Assembly: GCF_000429845.1 (NCBI RefSeq)
Contig: NZ_AUCQ01000013.1
Span: forward strand, 106,089 to 170,088
Source: Comamonas composti DSM 21721
GTDB lineage: Bacteria; Pseudomonadota; Gammaproteobacteria; Burkholderiales; Burkholderiaceae_C
Direction: 5' to 3'
Length of the DNA: 64,000 bases
Under the pieces are notes generated by a model that did not search any database, was not told where the DNA came from, and saw nothing but the letters and a program-made list of their open reading frames with translations. Shown piece after piece: positions 50,760-60,119 of this stretch. The position numbers and the translations under genes are program-made. How positions within the stretch are numbered: the first letter of the stretch is position 1; each line of letters begins with the position of its first letter.

Positions 50760-51789
50760 AGACAGGCCAGCCTTGCAGGTGCTGCAGGGTCAGGCGGCTC
50801 AGGGCCGCAATCCATGGCGCATCATCGTTCAGACATGCAATGTACTCAAAGCGCTGGCCGCCTGCGCCCATGAAGGCAGCGCGCACCTCCTGGTTGATCT
50901 CTTCCAGGGTTTCCAGGCAGTCGCTGCTAAAGCCCGGGCAGACCACATCCACGCTCTTGACGCCGCGCCTGGCCATGGCGATCAGCGAGGGCTCGGTATA
51001 GGGCTCAAGCCATTTGGCCTTCCCGAATCGGGACTGGAAGGTCAGCAGATATTGCTCGGATGCCAGCCCCAGGCGCTGGGCCAGCCGTTCGGAGGTCTGT
51101 CTGGCCTCGAAGTAATAGGGATCGCCCAGCGTGGCCGTGCGCTCGGGCACGCCGTGAAAGCTCATCACCAGTTGCTCGGCCCGGCCATGGCTGTGCCAGT
51201 GCGCCTCTATGCGTTGGGCCAGTGCCTCGATGTAGCCCGCATCGTCGTGGTAACGGTTCACGAAGCGCAGCTCGGGTACATGGCGCTGGGTGCGCGCCCA
51301 GGCATAGACCGCATCGAACACGCTGGCCGTGGTCGTGCCCGAGTACTGGGGGTACAGCGGCAAAATGAGAATGCGCGTTGCGCCTTCGGCCTTGAGGGCG
51401 TCGAGCTCGCTGGCGATTGAAGGGTTGCCATAGCGCATGGCATGGCGCACGAGTACGTCGTGTCCCGTCTTCATCAACTGGTCGCGCAGCAGCAGGGCCT
51501 GGCGTGCACTCCAGTGCAGCAGGGGCGAGCCCAGCTCTTTGTCCCAGATGGTGGCGTACTTGGCAGCCGACTTGGCCGGGCGTGTAGGCAGGATGATGCC
51601 GTTCAGGATCGGCCACCAGACGAGCCTGGGAATCTCGACCACGCGTGCATCACTGAGGAACTGGGCCAGATACCGGCGCACGGCCTGGGGGGTGGGCGCA
51701 TCGGGTGTTCCCAGATTGCAAATCAGCACGGCCGTGCGCTGCGCCTGGCCTGGGGCAAGTGGGGGTTCGGAGGCGAACGGTGATTGCAT
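50758..51789 (-). CDS. hemH: Ferrochelatase
   Basis: 343 residues from ATG 51789, giving the usual length; frames reaching further upstream run through a repeat and are rejected. Inserts Fe(II) into protoporphyrin IX, the last step of protohaem synthesis. Family marks: TAVLICNLGTPDAP, the catalytic histidine in LVMSFHGVPERT, and VVCPGFSSDCLETLEEI with the conserved glutamate. Monocistronic here, ending in a solo repeat arm. Confidence 0.96.
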   Translation of the reverse strand: MQSPFASEPPLAPGQAQRTAVLICNLGTPDAPTPQAVRRYLAQFLSDARVVEIPRLVWWPILNGIILPTRPAKSAAKYATIWDKELGSPLLHWSARQALLLRDQLMKTGHDVLVRHAMRYGNPSIASELDALKAEGATRILILPLYPQYSGTTTASVFDAVYAWARTQRHVPELRFVNRYHDDAGYIEALAQRIEAHWHSHGRAEQLVMSFHGVPERTATLGDPYYFEARQTSERLAQRLGLASEQYLLTFQSRFGKAKWLEPYTEPSLIAMARRGVKSVDVVCPGFSSDCLETLEEINQEVRAAFMGAGGQRFEYIACLNDDAPWIAALSRLTLQHLQGWPV

Positions 51790-51823
51790 GGGGGTGATTG
51801 TGGCAGTGAAATGATGCCCCCTT

Positions 51824-51902
51824 AGAACGTGTTCACGCGCTCTACGCAGACGCGTTGGAGCGCAATCGGGATGAGTTCGAGTCGATGGGCCGCAGCTTGC
51901 AC
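51824..51902. repeat. Half copy of the palindromic element upstream of hemH / HAD gene
   Basis: Left arm AGAACGTGTTCACGCGCTC (51824-51842), then the interior as in full copies (cgcgttggagcgcaatcggg, gatgagttcgagtcgatggg) up to GCAGCTTGCAC at about 51902. The right two-thirds are missing. It lies in the divergent promoter region between hemH and the HAD-family gene. Confidence 0.8.
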
Positions 51903-52016
51903 TCCGCCTGGGGGCTGTGGGGCAGCCTTGGCGCAAAGGACGCCTCTGAACGGTTTTGTCCGCCATGGGCTCTAGATGCATGGCTGACGGAGACATGGTT
52001 TCGCTATGCTGGGGCC

Positions 52017-52775
52017 ATGTACTACGAGACCTCCTCCCCATCTAGCGAGCAGGCCCTGAGCGGTCTGCGCGAGTTGCGCAAAAGCGGTGCCATTGCCGCC
52101 ATCTCCATCGATCTGGACGATACCTTGTGGCCGGTCTGGCCAGCCATTGCCAGGGCCGAGCAAGTCTTGCTGGACTGGCTGGGACAGCATGCACCGGCCA
52201 CGGCGGCGGCGCTGGGTGACAAGGCTGCGGTGCGCGCAGTGCGCGAGCAGGTCGAACGCGAACGCCCCGATCTGGCCCACGATTTGAGTGGATTGCGCCG
52301 TGAATCCATACGCTTCAGTTTGCTGCGCAGCGGCGATGATCCGGCGCTGGCCGAACCAGCATTCGATGTGTTCTTTGCCCAGCGTCAGCGTGTGGACCTG
52401 TTCGATGACGCCGTGCCGGCCCTGCGCTTTTTGGCAAGTCGCTGGCCGGTGGTGGCGTTGAGCAATGGCAACGCCAGCGTGCATGCCGTGGGCATTGGCG
52501 AGCATTTCCATGCTTCCTTGAGCGCATCGATGGCGGGCATGGCCAAGCCTGATGTGCGATTTTTCCAGGCCGCGGCGAAGGCTGCAGGCGTGGAGCCTGG
52601 GAAGGTGCTGCACATCGGCGATGACGCCCGGCTTGATGCGCTTGGCGCCATGGATGCGGGTATGCACGCAGTCTGGCTGAACCGTACGGGATTAGCATGG
52701 CCGCAAGAGGGGCGCCTGCCTCACTTCACGGTGGCCAGCCTTGAGCAGTTGTGCCGGGGGCTGGCTGATAGCTGA
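52017..52775 (+). CDS. HAD-family hydrolase
   Basis: 252 residues from ATG 52017; the open frame continues upstream into the truncated repeat but has no sensible start there. HAD motif I SIDLDDTLWP with the nucleophile Asp, motif II VVALSNGN, motif III Lys in AKPDVRFF, and motif IV HIGDDARLDALGAMDAG. Likely a phosphatase of a small metabolite (HAD subfamily IA, class with DLDDTLW as in flavin- or pyrimidine-phosphatases). No operon partner is certain. Confidence 0.88.
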   Translation: MYYETSSPSSEQALSGLRELRKSGAIAAISIDLDDTLWPVWPAIARAEQVLLDWLGQHAPATAAALGDKAAVRAVREQVERERPDLAHDLSGLRRESIRFSLLRSGDDPALAEPAFDVFFAQRQRVDLFDDAVPALRFLASRWPVVALSNGNASVHAVGIGEHFHASLSASMAGMAKPDVRFFQAAAKAAGVEPGKVLHIGDDARLDALGAMDAGMHAVWLNRTGLAWPQEGRLPHFTVASLEQLCRGLADS

Positions 52776-52797
52776 GTTCCTGTCTGTCAGTTCCTTC

Positions 52798-53637
52798 ATG
52801 CCCACCAGTTCCTGCCCCAGCTTCCTACACCCTCCGCAACTTCCTGCCGTGCGCAGCATTGGCTGGAGGCATCCGCTCAACTGGCTGGCGCGCGGCTGGC
52901 GCGATCTTTGTCATGCTCCTGGGTTGAGTCTGGCCCATGGTCTGATCTTGACCTTGATCGGGCTTGCGATTTTGGCATTCGGGCACAATCGCTTCTGGTT
53001 GATGGCCGGGGCCTTGTCGGGCTTTCTCATCGTCGGCCCTGTGGTGGCGACCAGCCTGTATGCAGTCAGCCGTGCCCTGGAGCAGGGCCAGCCCGTGGAT
53101 CTGTCACTGGTGCGGCGCACCTGGACCCGCTGGCAAAGCTGTCACGCAGGTGCGGGACGCAGGGGGTATTGGTGCCTGGTGCAGTTCGGCCTGCTGTTGT
53201 CGCTGGCAGCCACGGGCTGGGTGCTGGTTTCGGCTTCGCTCATCACCTTGCTGTCGCCGGTGCGCATCGCCACACCTGCAGATTTTCTGCAGCATGTGGT
53301 GCTCGCGCGTGATGGGCAGCTGTTTGTCTTGTGGATGGCGCTGGGCAGTTTTCTGGCTGCGCCTATTTTTGCGTCCAGCGTCGTGGCCATGCCGCTGTTG
53401 CTGGACAGGCGAGTGACGGTGCGCCAGGCCGTGCTGACCAGTTGGTCGGCCGTGCTGGTCAATCCCGGGCCTTTGGCCCTGTGGGCCGCGCTGATTGTGT
53501 TGTTGACCCTGCTGGGCCTGGGAAGCTGGCTGCTGGGGCTGGTGCTGGTCATGCCGCTTCTTGGGCATGCAAGCTGGCATGCCTACAGGGATCTTGTCGA
53601 TGCCCGCGATTTTGAAGTGCGCGAGGTGCCGGCATGA
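52798..53637 (+). CDS. DUF2189-family membrane protein
   Basis: 279 residues from ATG 52798. Six membrane segments in three pairs (around 50-65, 72-92, 140-165, 185-205, 222-250). Typical pattern: LNWLARGWRDLCHAPGLSLAHGL near the start and PVVATSLYAVSRALEQG. Found widely in proteobacteria, function unknown, sometimes described as cytochrome c oxidase-subunit-like. It follows the HAD gene closely and may be co-transcribed. Confidence 0.78.
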   Translation: MPTSSCPSFLHPPQLPAVRSIGWRHPLNWLARGWRDLCHAPGLSLAHGLILTLIGLAILAFGHNRFWLMAGALSGFLIVGPVVATSLYAVSRALEQGQPVDLSLVRRTWTRWQSCHAGAGRRGYWCLVQFGLLLSLAATGWVLVSASLITLLSPVRIATPADFLQHVVLARDGQLFVLWMALGSFLAAPIFASSVVAMPLLLDRRVTVRQAVLTSWSAVLVNPGPLALWAALIVLLTLLGLGSWLLGLVLVMPLLGHASWHAYRDLVDARDFEVREVPA

Positions 53638-53678
53638 ACTAGCTTGAGGCTGCAGGGAGCTTGTAGGGCCGTGTTGTC

Positions 53679-53891
53679 GTGATATTTGGTTATACAGAAG
53701 AGCAGATTGCCGAGTTTTTCCTCACCTATGGCGTGGGGGCCTTCATCCTCTTCATGGTGTTCATCATCCTGCAGCTGGCACGCCAGTCCAAGGCCGGAAA
53801 GTTCGGCACCTTTGTGATCTTTCTGGGGCTGGGCGTGGGCTTTGTGGGCTATCTGGCGAAGATCGTGATCCAGTGGTGGATGGAAAAGTAG
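53679..53891 (+). CDS. DUF2788-family small membrane protein
   Basis: 70 residues starting with GTG 53679. Two membrane helices (about 15-33 and 45-65), IAEFFLTYGVGAFILFMVFII and FVIFLGLGVGFVGYLAKIVI, matching DUF2788 in length and pattern. Function unknown. The preceding sequence has only a weak GGGAG ribosome-binding site (about 53655), so translation may be low. Confidence 0.75.
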   Translation: MIFGYTEEQIAEFFLTYGVGAFILFMVFIILQLARQSKAGKFGTFVIFLGLGVGFVGYLAKIVIQWWMEK

Positions 53892-53945
53892 GCCAGGCAA
53901 GGCCCTGTCATAGGTCCTGCCGGTCCCCCGGAAAGAGGGGCCATC

Positions 53946-55034
53946 CTATGAGCCTGCCCTGTAGGCCTGTGCCACCTCACGCCCCAGCTCGATCACGGAG
54001 AGCGCATAAAACGCCGACCAGTTGTAGCGGGTGACCACATAGAAATTTTCCGTGCCGGCCACATACTGGGGCTGGCCATTCAAGCCATTGTCCAGGCGTA
54101 TCAGGGCCAGAGGCCGATCGTAGTCGTGCGCGTCCAGCACACGCACGCCTTTCTCTCGCATTTGTTCGACGGTGAAGCTGGGCTGGATGTCGGGGGCCAG
54201 TAGTTCGGCGAGGTCGCTGCCCCTGGCCTGCATGTCCACGTCAAAGACCGTGGGCATGCCGCTGCGCCAGCCATGGGCCACGAAATAATTCGCCACTGAG
54301 CCTATGGCATCCACCGGGCTGTTGAACAGGTCGATCTGCCCGTCGCCATCGAAGTCCACGGCCCACCTGGCCCAACTGCTGGGCATGAACTGGCCCAGGC
54401 CCATGGCGCCTGCATAGCTGCCAAGATAACTCATGGGGCTTTTGCCCGAGTCATGGGTGAAGCGCAAAAACTGTTCGAGCTCGCCACGGAAAAATGCAGT
54501 GCGCGCCTGGGCGCGTGGGTGGGCCTGGGGGAAGTCCAGTGACAGCGTGGTCAGTGCATCCAGCACGCGGAAGCTGCCCATTTGCTGGCCGTAAATGGTT
54601 TCCACCCCGATGATGCCCACGATGATTTCGGCCGGTACGCCATAGACCTGCTCGGCGCGCGCAAGCGTGTCGGCATGGGCCTGCCAGAAGCGCACTCCGG
54701 CGCGTATGCGCACCGGATCAATGAAGCGGCTGCGATAAACCCCCCAATGCTTGATGGTGCCGCTGCCTGCGGGTGTCATCAAACGGGGGATGATGGGCAC
54801 AAAGCGCGCCTGCGCGAGCGTAGCCTGCACCCACTCCAGCGGCAACTGACTGCTTCGGGCAATATCGGCGCCCAGCTCCAGGGCCTTGGCCTCGCCCGCA
54901 TAAGAGCGGCTTGAGGGCTGGGTTGCGACCTTGGCCTTGACCGGCTTTTTGGGAGGCGTCGGACTGGCCTGCGCCGCCATGGGCCAAAGAGCCAGGCACA
55001 GCAGGGCGCTGCAAATCGAGGTAGCAGGATTCAT
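53946..55034 (-). CDS. mltB: Membrane-bound lytic murein transglycosylase B
   Basis: 362 residues from ATG 55034, which overlaps the TgpA-like stop (ATGA). Signal peptide to about AQA-S without a lipobox. The lytic-transglycosylase domain has the catalytic Glu in GIIGVETIYGQQMGSF, followed by SYAGAMGLGQFMPSSW and the C-terminal FYVVTRYNWSAFYALSV. It cleaves peptidoglycan glycan strands with anhydro-muramic ends. Translational coupling to a transglutaminase-like gene is unusual for mltB. Confidence 0.94.
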   Translation of the reverse strand: MNPATSICSALLCLALWPMAAQASPTPPKKPVKAKVATQPSSRSYAGEAKALELGADIARSSQLPLEWVQATLAQARFVPIIPRLMTPAGSGTIKHWGVYRSRFIDPVRIRAGVRFWQAHADTLARAEQVYGVPAEIIVGIIGVETIYGQQMGSFRVLDALTTLSLDFPQAHPRAQARTAFFRGELEQFLRFTHDSGKSPMSYLGSYAGAMGLGQFMPSSWARWAVDFDGDGQIDLFNSPVDAIGSVANYFVAHGWRSGMPTVFDVDMQARGSDLAELLAPDIQPSFTVEQMREKGVRVLDAHDYDRPLALIRLDNGLNGQPQYVAGTENFYVVTRYNWSAFYALSVIELGREVAQAYRAGS

Positions 55035-57136
55035 GTTGTCGAGGCAATGGGTGGATCTGTCTGAGGCGGGAGCCGCACGGGCCAGCGCAGGGCGCGCCAT
55101 TCGCGGCGCAGGCGGGCAAGGTCCTCCGGCTGGCTGGAAGGGGCGTAGCGCAGGCGTTCCATGCGCAAAAGCCAGTCCACTATGGCCTGGACCAGGACTG
55201 CATTCTGCGGGTCTGGGGCACTGTCGTGAGACCGGTCGCGGTAGTGCGCTTCAAACAGGGCCGCCAGGGCTCTTGGTGCCAGGCTCGGGCCGAGCGCCAT
55301 ACCGGATTGCGCAAGCCGTTTGCGTGCCTGATCCATGAGCCGGGTCCAGGCATCGCGTTTTTCACGCGTCTTTGCAAGCCAGCCCAGCCAGCCAAGTGCA
55401 GACAGTGCTGCGAGCAGTCCCAGCATGCGCAGCATGTCCAGCCAGGAGGGCGATTCCAGGCCCAGACTCGCCAGCAGGTCGAGCTGGCGGCTTTGCGTGT
55501 AGTTGAGCACCCACTGGTTCCAGTGGTTGTTCACGGCCTCCCAGTAAGTGCGCAGCTTTTCCAGAGTTCCTCGCGGGACAAAGTTGCCGACTGCTCCTGC
55601 AAGTGCTCCGCGCGGCACTGCAAGGCGCTGCAGCTGGCCCACGCGTGCGGGAGAGACTGCGCCCGTGGGATCTACACGCACCCAGCCCCGGTTTTCGAGC
55701 CAGACCTCGGCCCAGGCATGGGCGTCGCTGTTGCGTACGGTCCAGTAGCCATCCACGTAGTTGCGCTCGCCGCCCTGGTAGCCTGTGACGATGCGTGCAG
55801 GCACGCCCAGGGAGCGCATGAGCACGGCAAAGGCTGAGGCAATGTGTTCGCAAAAACCTTGCTTGCTGTCGAACCAGAAGTCGTCTGCAGTGTGCTCGCT
55901 GTCCACCACGCCGGGCTCCAGCGTATATGCATAGTCGCCGCTGCGCAGGCGTGTCAGGGCTGCATCCACCCAGGCCTGGGGCGAGGCCTGTGCCAGCTCC
56001 GGCTCGGCCTGCATCTGGCGTGCGAGCTCGCGTGTGCGCGGATTGCTGCCGGAAGGCAGTTCCAGATAGCGTCTGAGTTCTGGTGAAAAGCTTTGCGGGC
56101 CATAGCGAAAATCCACATGACTTTGGACTTCGATGCGCAAAAGATCGGTGATCGGGCGTGACGCCTGCCATTGCAACTGCTGCGTGACATGTGCACGGCC
56201 TCGCGACTCGGGCAACTCGGGCGCCTCGCTGGTGGCATCCAGCAGAGGCAGCCATGGACGCTTGCTGGGCTCCATGCTCATCTGGTAGCGAATCGGATCT
56301 CCAAGGGGCTCGATCCGGGCCCGGGTCAGCAACGCTTGGGGCTCGGCCCTCCATTCGCGACCATCGAACAGCGAGAGCACGGGACCACGAAAATACAGGC
56401 TGCTCGATGGTGGAGGTGCACCTTCGGGCGTGAGGAATAGCAGGCGCATGGCCACGCTTTCGTCCATGGCCAGCGAGGCAATCGAGCCGACCTGCATGCT
56501 CTGCGAAAGTCCCGTGCGCCCGGCCAGGTCGTCGGCTGGAACTCCCCAGAGCGGGGCCATGCGCGGAAACAGCACGAACAGCACCACCATGACGGGCGTA
56601 CCCCACAGCGTGAGCTGGGTAGCCGTGCGCAAGGCCTGGGACAACGGAGGTCGGCCCGCCGTCATGTGTGCATTCACCAGGGCTGTGAGCAGACCTAGAA
56701 GGCCCAGCACCATGGCCAGAGCCATCAAGAGCGACTGCGAATAAAAGAAGTTGCTCAGCAGCGCGAAAAACCCGAGAAAGAAAACCACCATGGCATCGCG
56801 CCTGGCACGCAGCTCCAGGGTCTTGAGCGCAAGAAGTGCCACCATCAGGGTCACGCCCGCATCGCGCCCGACCAGGCTGCGGTGCGTGAGCCAGGTGGCG
56901 GTCACGGCCAGAGCCAGCAAGGCACCCAGTACCCAGCGCCCAGGCAAGGGCTTGCCATGCCAGGCCAGCAAGGCACGCCACAGCAGCAGACTGGCCGTGA
57001 GCAGTGTGCTCCACCATGGCTGCTGGCTGGCCTGAGGCATGAGTATCCAGGCGATGACGGCCAGCAGAAACAGGGTATCGCGCGCATCGCGCGGCAGCAG
57101 GGCCAGGCGTTCGGTGGATGGGAAAGGGCTGCTCAT
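55031..57136 (-). CDS. TgpA-like transglutaminase membrane protein (DUF3488)
   Basis: 701 residues from ATG 57136; the frame upstream of it overlaps the DUF58 gene and is rejected. N-terminal membrane part of about six segments (residues ~15-190, DUF3488), a periplasmic transglutaminase-core domain with the catalytic Cys in DSKQGFCEHIASAFAVLMRS, His in NSDAHAWAEVW and Asp in RVDPTGAVSP, then another membrane segment and a cytoplasmic DUF4129-like tail. The Pseudomonas homologue TgpA is essential for growth. Probably acts on periplasmic proteins or peptides. ATGA overlaps on both sides. Confidence 0.9.
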   Translation of the reverse strand: MSSPFPSTERLALLPRDARDTLFLLAVIAWILMPQASQQPWWSTLLTASLLLWRALLAWHGKPLPGRWVLGALLALAVTATWLTHRSLVGRDAGVTLMVALLALKTLELRARRDAMVVFFLGFFALLSNFFYSQSLLMALAMVLGLLGLLTALVNAHMTAGRPPLSQALRTATQLTLWGTPVMVVLFVLFPRMAPLWGVPADDLAGRTGLSQSMQVGSIASLAMDESVAMRLLFLTPEGAPPPSSSLYFRGPVLSLFDGREWRAEPQALLTRARIEPLGDPIRYQMSMEPSKRPWLPLLDATSEAPELPESRGRAHVTQQLQWQASRPITDLLRIEVQSHVDFRYGPQSFSPELRRYLELPSGSNPRTRELARQMQAEPELAQASPQAWVDAALTRLRSGDYAYTLEPGVVDSEHTADDFWFDSKQGFCEHIASAFAVLMRSLGVPARIVTGYQGGERNYVDGYWTVRNSDAHAWAEVWLENRGWVRVDPTGAVSPARVGQLQRLAVPRGALAGAVGNFVPRGTLEKLRTYWEAVNNHWNQWVLNYTQSRQLDLLASLGLESPSWLDMLRMLGLLAALSALGWLGWLAKTREKRDAWTRLMDQARKRLAQSGMALGPSLAPRALAALFEAHYRDRSHDSAPDPQNAVLVQAIVDWLLRMERLRYAPSSQPEDLARLRREWRALRWPVRLPPQTDPPIASTT

Positions 57137-58194
57137 GGGCAGGCTGCCAAGGCTTGCAGGCAGCGCCTGGTGTGGGCCGGTCCATGGTCTGCAGCGATTT
57201 CCTGGCCATCGGGCAGGCGCATGCCCCAGACCAGACCTTGCTGCTCGGCGCTCAATACCCAGGCGCAAAGCCGGCTCAATCTGGCCTCGGGGTCGGCCAG
57301 GCCTGTGGCTGCGGCATCCAGCCAGAGCTGGTGGTGCAGGGCCTGGGGTCGATCGCGGCTGACCAGGGCACCGGTGCCCGTGGCAAAGGCCTGAGCGGCT
57401 TTTTTCCATACCACGAGCTTGAGCGGATCACCTCGCCTGTAGCTGCGCACGCCGTCGAATTCATCGCCATGGCGTGAGCCTGCAGAGCTTTTTCCTGCGC
57501 CATGCGGGCTGGCATCGGGCAGGGGCGGTGCATGCAACTCAGGTGTGGGGTAGATCCAGACCTCGCTGGCCGGGCGCCACAGCGCCCAGAGGCGAAAGCT
57601 GCCCAGAGGGTAGTGGCTGGCAATGGTGACTGTAGGCACAAAGCTCAGGCCGCGGCGCGCGGGTGTAAAGGCCAGCTCCACCGTGGTGCTGCCCTGGCCG
57701 GGAACATCGACCCAGGCCCAGTCTGCCGCGGTCTTTCCGGGCGCGTTGCCGCTCTGGTCCACGGCCAGGCCCAGGCCCCAGCGCATGGCCGTGCGCGTGT
57801 TGTGCAAAACGATTTCAAAGCGGCAGGGCTGGCCTGCAAACCCTTCTTCGGGCGGCTGCAGATGCAGCCTTGTTCCGCGCAGGTTGCCATGGCCTACGAC
57901 CATGCCTGCGACGGCGCTGCCGGCGAGCAGAAAGCTCAGCAGATAGCCGAGGTTGAGTTGGTAGTTGATGGCTGCAATCAGCAGCACGCAAAGCGTGAGT
58001 GCCAGGGCCCAGCCTGCACGCGAAGGCAGGATGTAGATATTGGACTGGCCCAGTTGCAACTGGTCGGTGAGCGGCAGGCGTGCATGAAACCATTGACGCA
58101 GCCTTGAGCGCGGGCCTGGCTTTGTGGGCCGCGCAGCGGCGCGCCCATGTCCGGGCGCTGCCGCGGGCGGCAGGGAGGAGGAGCCGGGCTGCAT
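57133..58194 (-). CDS. DUF58 domain protein
   Basis: 353 residues. Two membrane segments (about 60-95: LALTLCVLLIAAINYQLNLGYLLSFLLAG) follow a basic N-terminus. DUF58 core: GDEFDGVRSYRRGDPLKLVVWKKAA, a von Willebrand A-like domain partner to MoxR ATPases. It overlaps its neighbours by four bases (TgpA-like gene) and one base (MoxR), so the four genes MoxR-DUF58-TgpA-MltB form one unit. Confidence 0.92.
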   Translation of the reverse strand: MQPGSSSLPPAAAPGHGRAAARPTKPGPRSRLRQWFHARLPLTDQLQLGQSNIYILPSRAGWALALTLCVLLIAAINYQLNLGYLLSFLLAGSAVAGMVVGHGNLRGTRLHLQPPEEGFAGQPCRFEIVLHNTRTAMRWGLGLAVDQSGNAPGKTAADWAWVDVPGQGSTTVELAFTPARRGLSFVPTVTIASHYPLGSFRLWALWRPASEVWIYPTPELHAPPLPDASPHGAGKSSAGSRHGDEFDGVRSYRRGDPLKLVVWKKAAQAFATGTGALVSRDRPQALHHQLWLDAAATGLADPEARLSRLCAWVLSAEQQGLVWGMRLPDGQEIAADHGPAHTRRCLQALAACP

Positions 58195-59114
58195 CAGCGC
58201 ACTGCCACGGAGTCCATCATCGCGCGTACCTGCTCGGCTGCGCCGCGCCCGGACTGGCCTGTGGGCACCAGCCTGTGGGCTGCCGTCTGCACGAGAATGG
58301 CCTGGACATCGTCGGGCGCAACGTAATCACGGCCTTGCATCAAGGCCACGGCCTTGGCTGCGCGCAACAGGGCAATGCCGGCGCGGGGTGAGAGCCCTTG
58401 CACAAACCACTGGCCTGAACGCGTGGCATCGAGGAGGTCCTGCAGGTAGTCGAGCAAGGCATCGCTGGCATGTACCTGCAGCACTGCCGACTGCAATTGG
58501 GCCAGTTCCTCGGAGGAGAGCATGGCCTCCAATGCATCGGCCTCGGCGCGGCGCCCGTTGCCGCTGAGCAGGCGGCGCTCGGCAGCGCGATCGGGGTAGC
58601 CCAGGTGGATGCGCATCAGAAAGCGGTCAAGCTGGCTTTCGGGCAGGGCAAACGTGCCCAGTTGTTCCTGGGGGTTTTGCGTGGCAATCACGAAGAACGG
58701 CTGGGGCAGGGCGTGTGTCCGGCCTTCGACCGAGACCTGACGCTCTTCCATGGCCTCCAGCAAGGCGCTCTGGGTCTTTGGGCTCGCGCGGTTGATTTCA
58801 TCGGCCAGAAGAATCTGAGCAAAAACGGGGCCGGGATGAAAGACAAAGGACTCGCTGCCGCGCTCATAGACCGAGACGCCGGTCAGGTCGCTGGGCATGA
58901 GGTCGGATGTGAACTGGACGCGTGAAAACTGCAGTCCGAAACCATGGGCCAGGGCATGGGCCAGTGTGGTCTTGCCCACGCCTGGAACGTCCTCCAGCAA
59001 CAGGTGTCCTCCTGCCAGCAGGCAGGCCACGCTATCGCGGACCTGTGCCGACTTCCCCACAATCACCGTGTTAAGCTGATTTAAAAGCGCATTGATTTTT
59101 TGCTGTGCGTGCAT
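58194..59114 (-). CDS. MoxR-family AAA+ ATPase
   Basis: 306 residues. Walker A GVGKTTLAHALA, Walker B LLADEINRASPKTQSALLEAMEE, sensor 1 FVIATQNPQEQLGTF, and sensor 2 region SPRAGIALLRAAKAVAL. MoxR ATPases act as chaperones for complexes that contain vWA/DUF58 proteins. First gene of the operon; its start is only 34 bases from the divergent HDAC-family start, so the two promoters must overlap or lie inside the coding ends. Confidence 0.95.
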   Translation of the reverse strand: MHAQQKINALLNQLNTVIVGKSAQVRDSVACLLAGGHLLLEDVPGVGKTTLAHALAHGFGLQFSRVQFTSDLMPSDLTGVSVYERGSESFVFHPGPVFAQILLADEINRASPKTQSALLEAMEERQVSVEGRTHALPQPFFVIATQNPQEQLGTFALPESQLDRFLMRIHLGYPDRAAERRLLSGNGRRAEADALEAMLSSEELAQLQSAVLQVHASDALLDYLQDLLDATRSGQWFVQGLSPRAGIALLRAAKAVALMQGRDYVAPDDVQAILVQTAAHRLVPTGQSGRGAAEQVRAMMDSVAVR

Positions 59115-59148
59115 GGTGCGACGTTATCTCAAAAAACACCGAGGGGAC

Positions 59149-60108
59149 ATGACTGTGGGCAAAACGGGTTACTTCACCCATAAGGAGTGCTGGCGACATG
59201 AGATGGGGCCAGGGCACCCGGAGTGTCCAGCCAGACTGGATGCCATAGAGGACAGGTTGCTGGTCACTGGTGTGGCCGATGCGCTTGAACGTCATGAGGC
59301 GCCGCAAGCCTCACTCACCGACATAGAACTGGCGCATGACCGGATGCATGTGGCAGCACTGCAGGGGCTGACCCAGAGGCTGGTGGAAGAGCAGCAGGCC
59401 GGCGGGCCTGGCTACAGCCAGATCGATACCGATACCTCGATCAACGCACATACGTTTTCTGCGGCCCTGCATGCGGCGGGCGCAGCGCTGGCAGCGACCG
59501 ATGCCGTCATGGCGGGCGAGCTGGAGAATGCGTTTTGCGCAGTGCGCCCGCCAGGGCATCACGCAACGCACACCCAGGCCATGGGGTTTTGCTTTTTCAA
59601 CAACGTAGCCGTAGCCGTCAAGTACGCGCTCAGCCGTTATCACCTGAAGCGTGTGGCCGTCATCGACTTTGATGTACACCATGGAAACGGCACGGAGGAC
59701 ATCCTGGCTGGCGATCCCCGCGTGCTCATGTGCGGGATTTTTCAGCATCCCTTCTATCCGTTCTCGGGCGATAAAGATCCGGCGTCCAACATGCTCAATG
59801 TGCCTCTGCCTGCTTATACCAAGGGCATGGACATACGCGAGATCATCGAGATGATGTGGATTCCGAGGCTGGAGGAGTTCAAGCCCGAGCTGATCTTCAT
59901 CAGCGCCGGCTTCGATGCCCACGTCGAGGATGACATGGGGCAACTGGGCATGAACGAGCATGACTTCGCCTGGATCACACTGCGTGTCAAGGATATTGCA
60001 CGGCGCTTCTCCAAGGGGCGTATCGTTTCCTGCCTCGAAGGCGGTTATGTCATGGGGCCGCTGGCGCGCAGCGTGGAGGCTCATGTGCGCGTTCTGGCGG
60101 ATCTTTGA
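59149..60108 (+). CDS. Histone-deacetylase-family amidohydrolase
   Basis: 319 residues from ATG 59149 (GAGGGGAC upstream). Zinc-dependent HDAC fold: RPPGHHATHTQAMGFCFFNN with the His pair, VIDFDVHHGNGTEDI with the metal ligands, ISAGFDAHVEDDMGQL and CLEGGYV. Bacterial members deacetylate acetylpolyamines or acyl-amides (acetoin-utilisation or HDAH class). Substrate here is not predictable. Divergent from MoxR. Confidence 0.94.
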   Translation: MTVGKTGYFTHKECWRHEMGPGHPECPARLDAIEDRLLVTGVADALERHEAPQASLTDIELAHDRMHVAALQGLTQRLVEEQQAGGPGYSQIDTDTSINAHTFSAALHAAGAALAATDAVMAGELENAFCAVRPPGHHATHTQAMGFCFFNNVAVAVKYALSRYHLKRVAVIDFDVHHGNGTEDILAGDPRVLMCGIFQHPFYPFSGDKDPASNMLNVPLPAYTKGMDIREIIEMMWIPRLEEFKPELIFISAGFDAHVEDDMGQLGMNEHDFAWITLRVKDIARRFSKGRIVSCLEGGYVMGPLARSVEAHVRVLADL

Positions 60109-60119
60109 AGTATTTCCTG

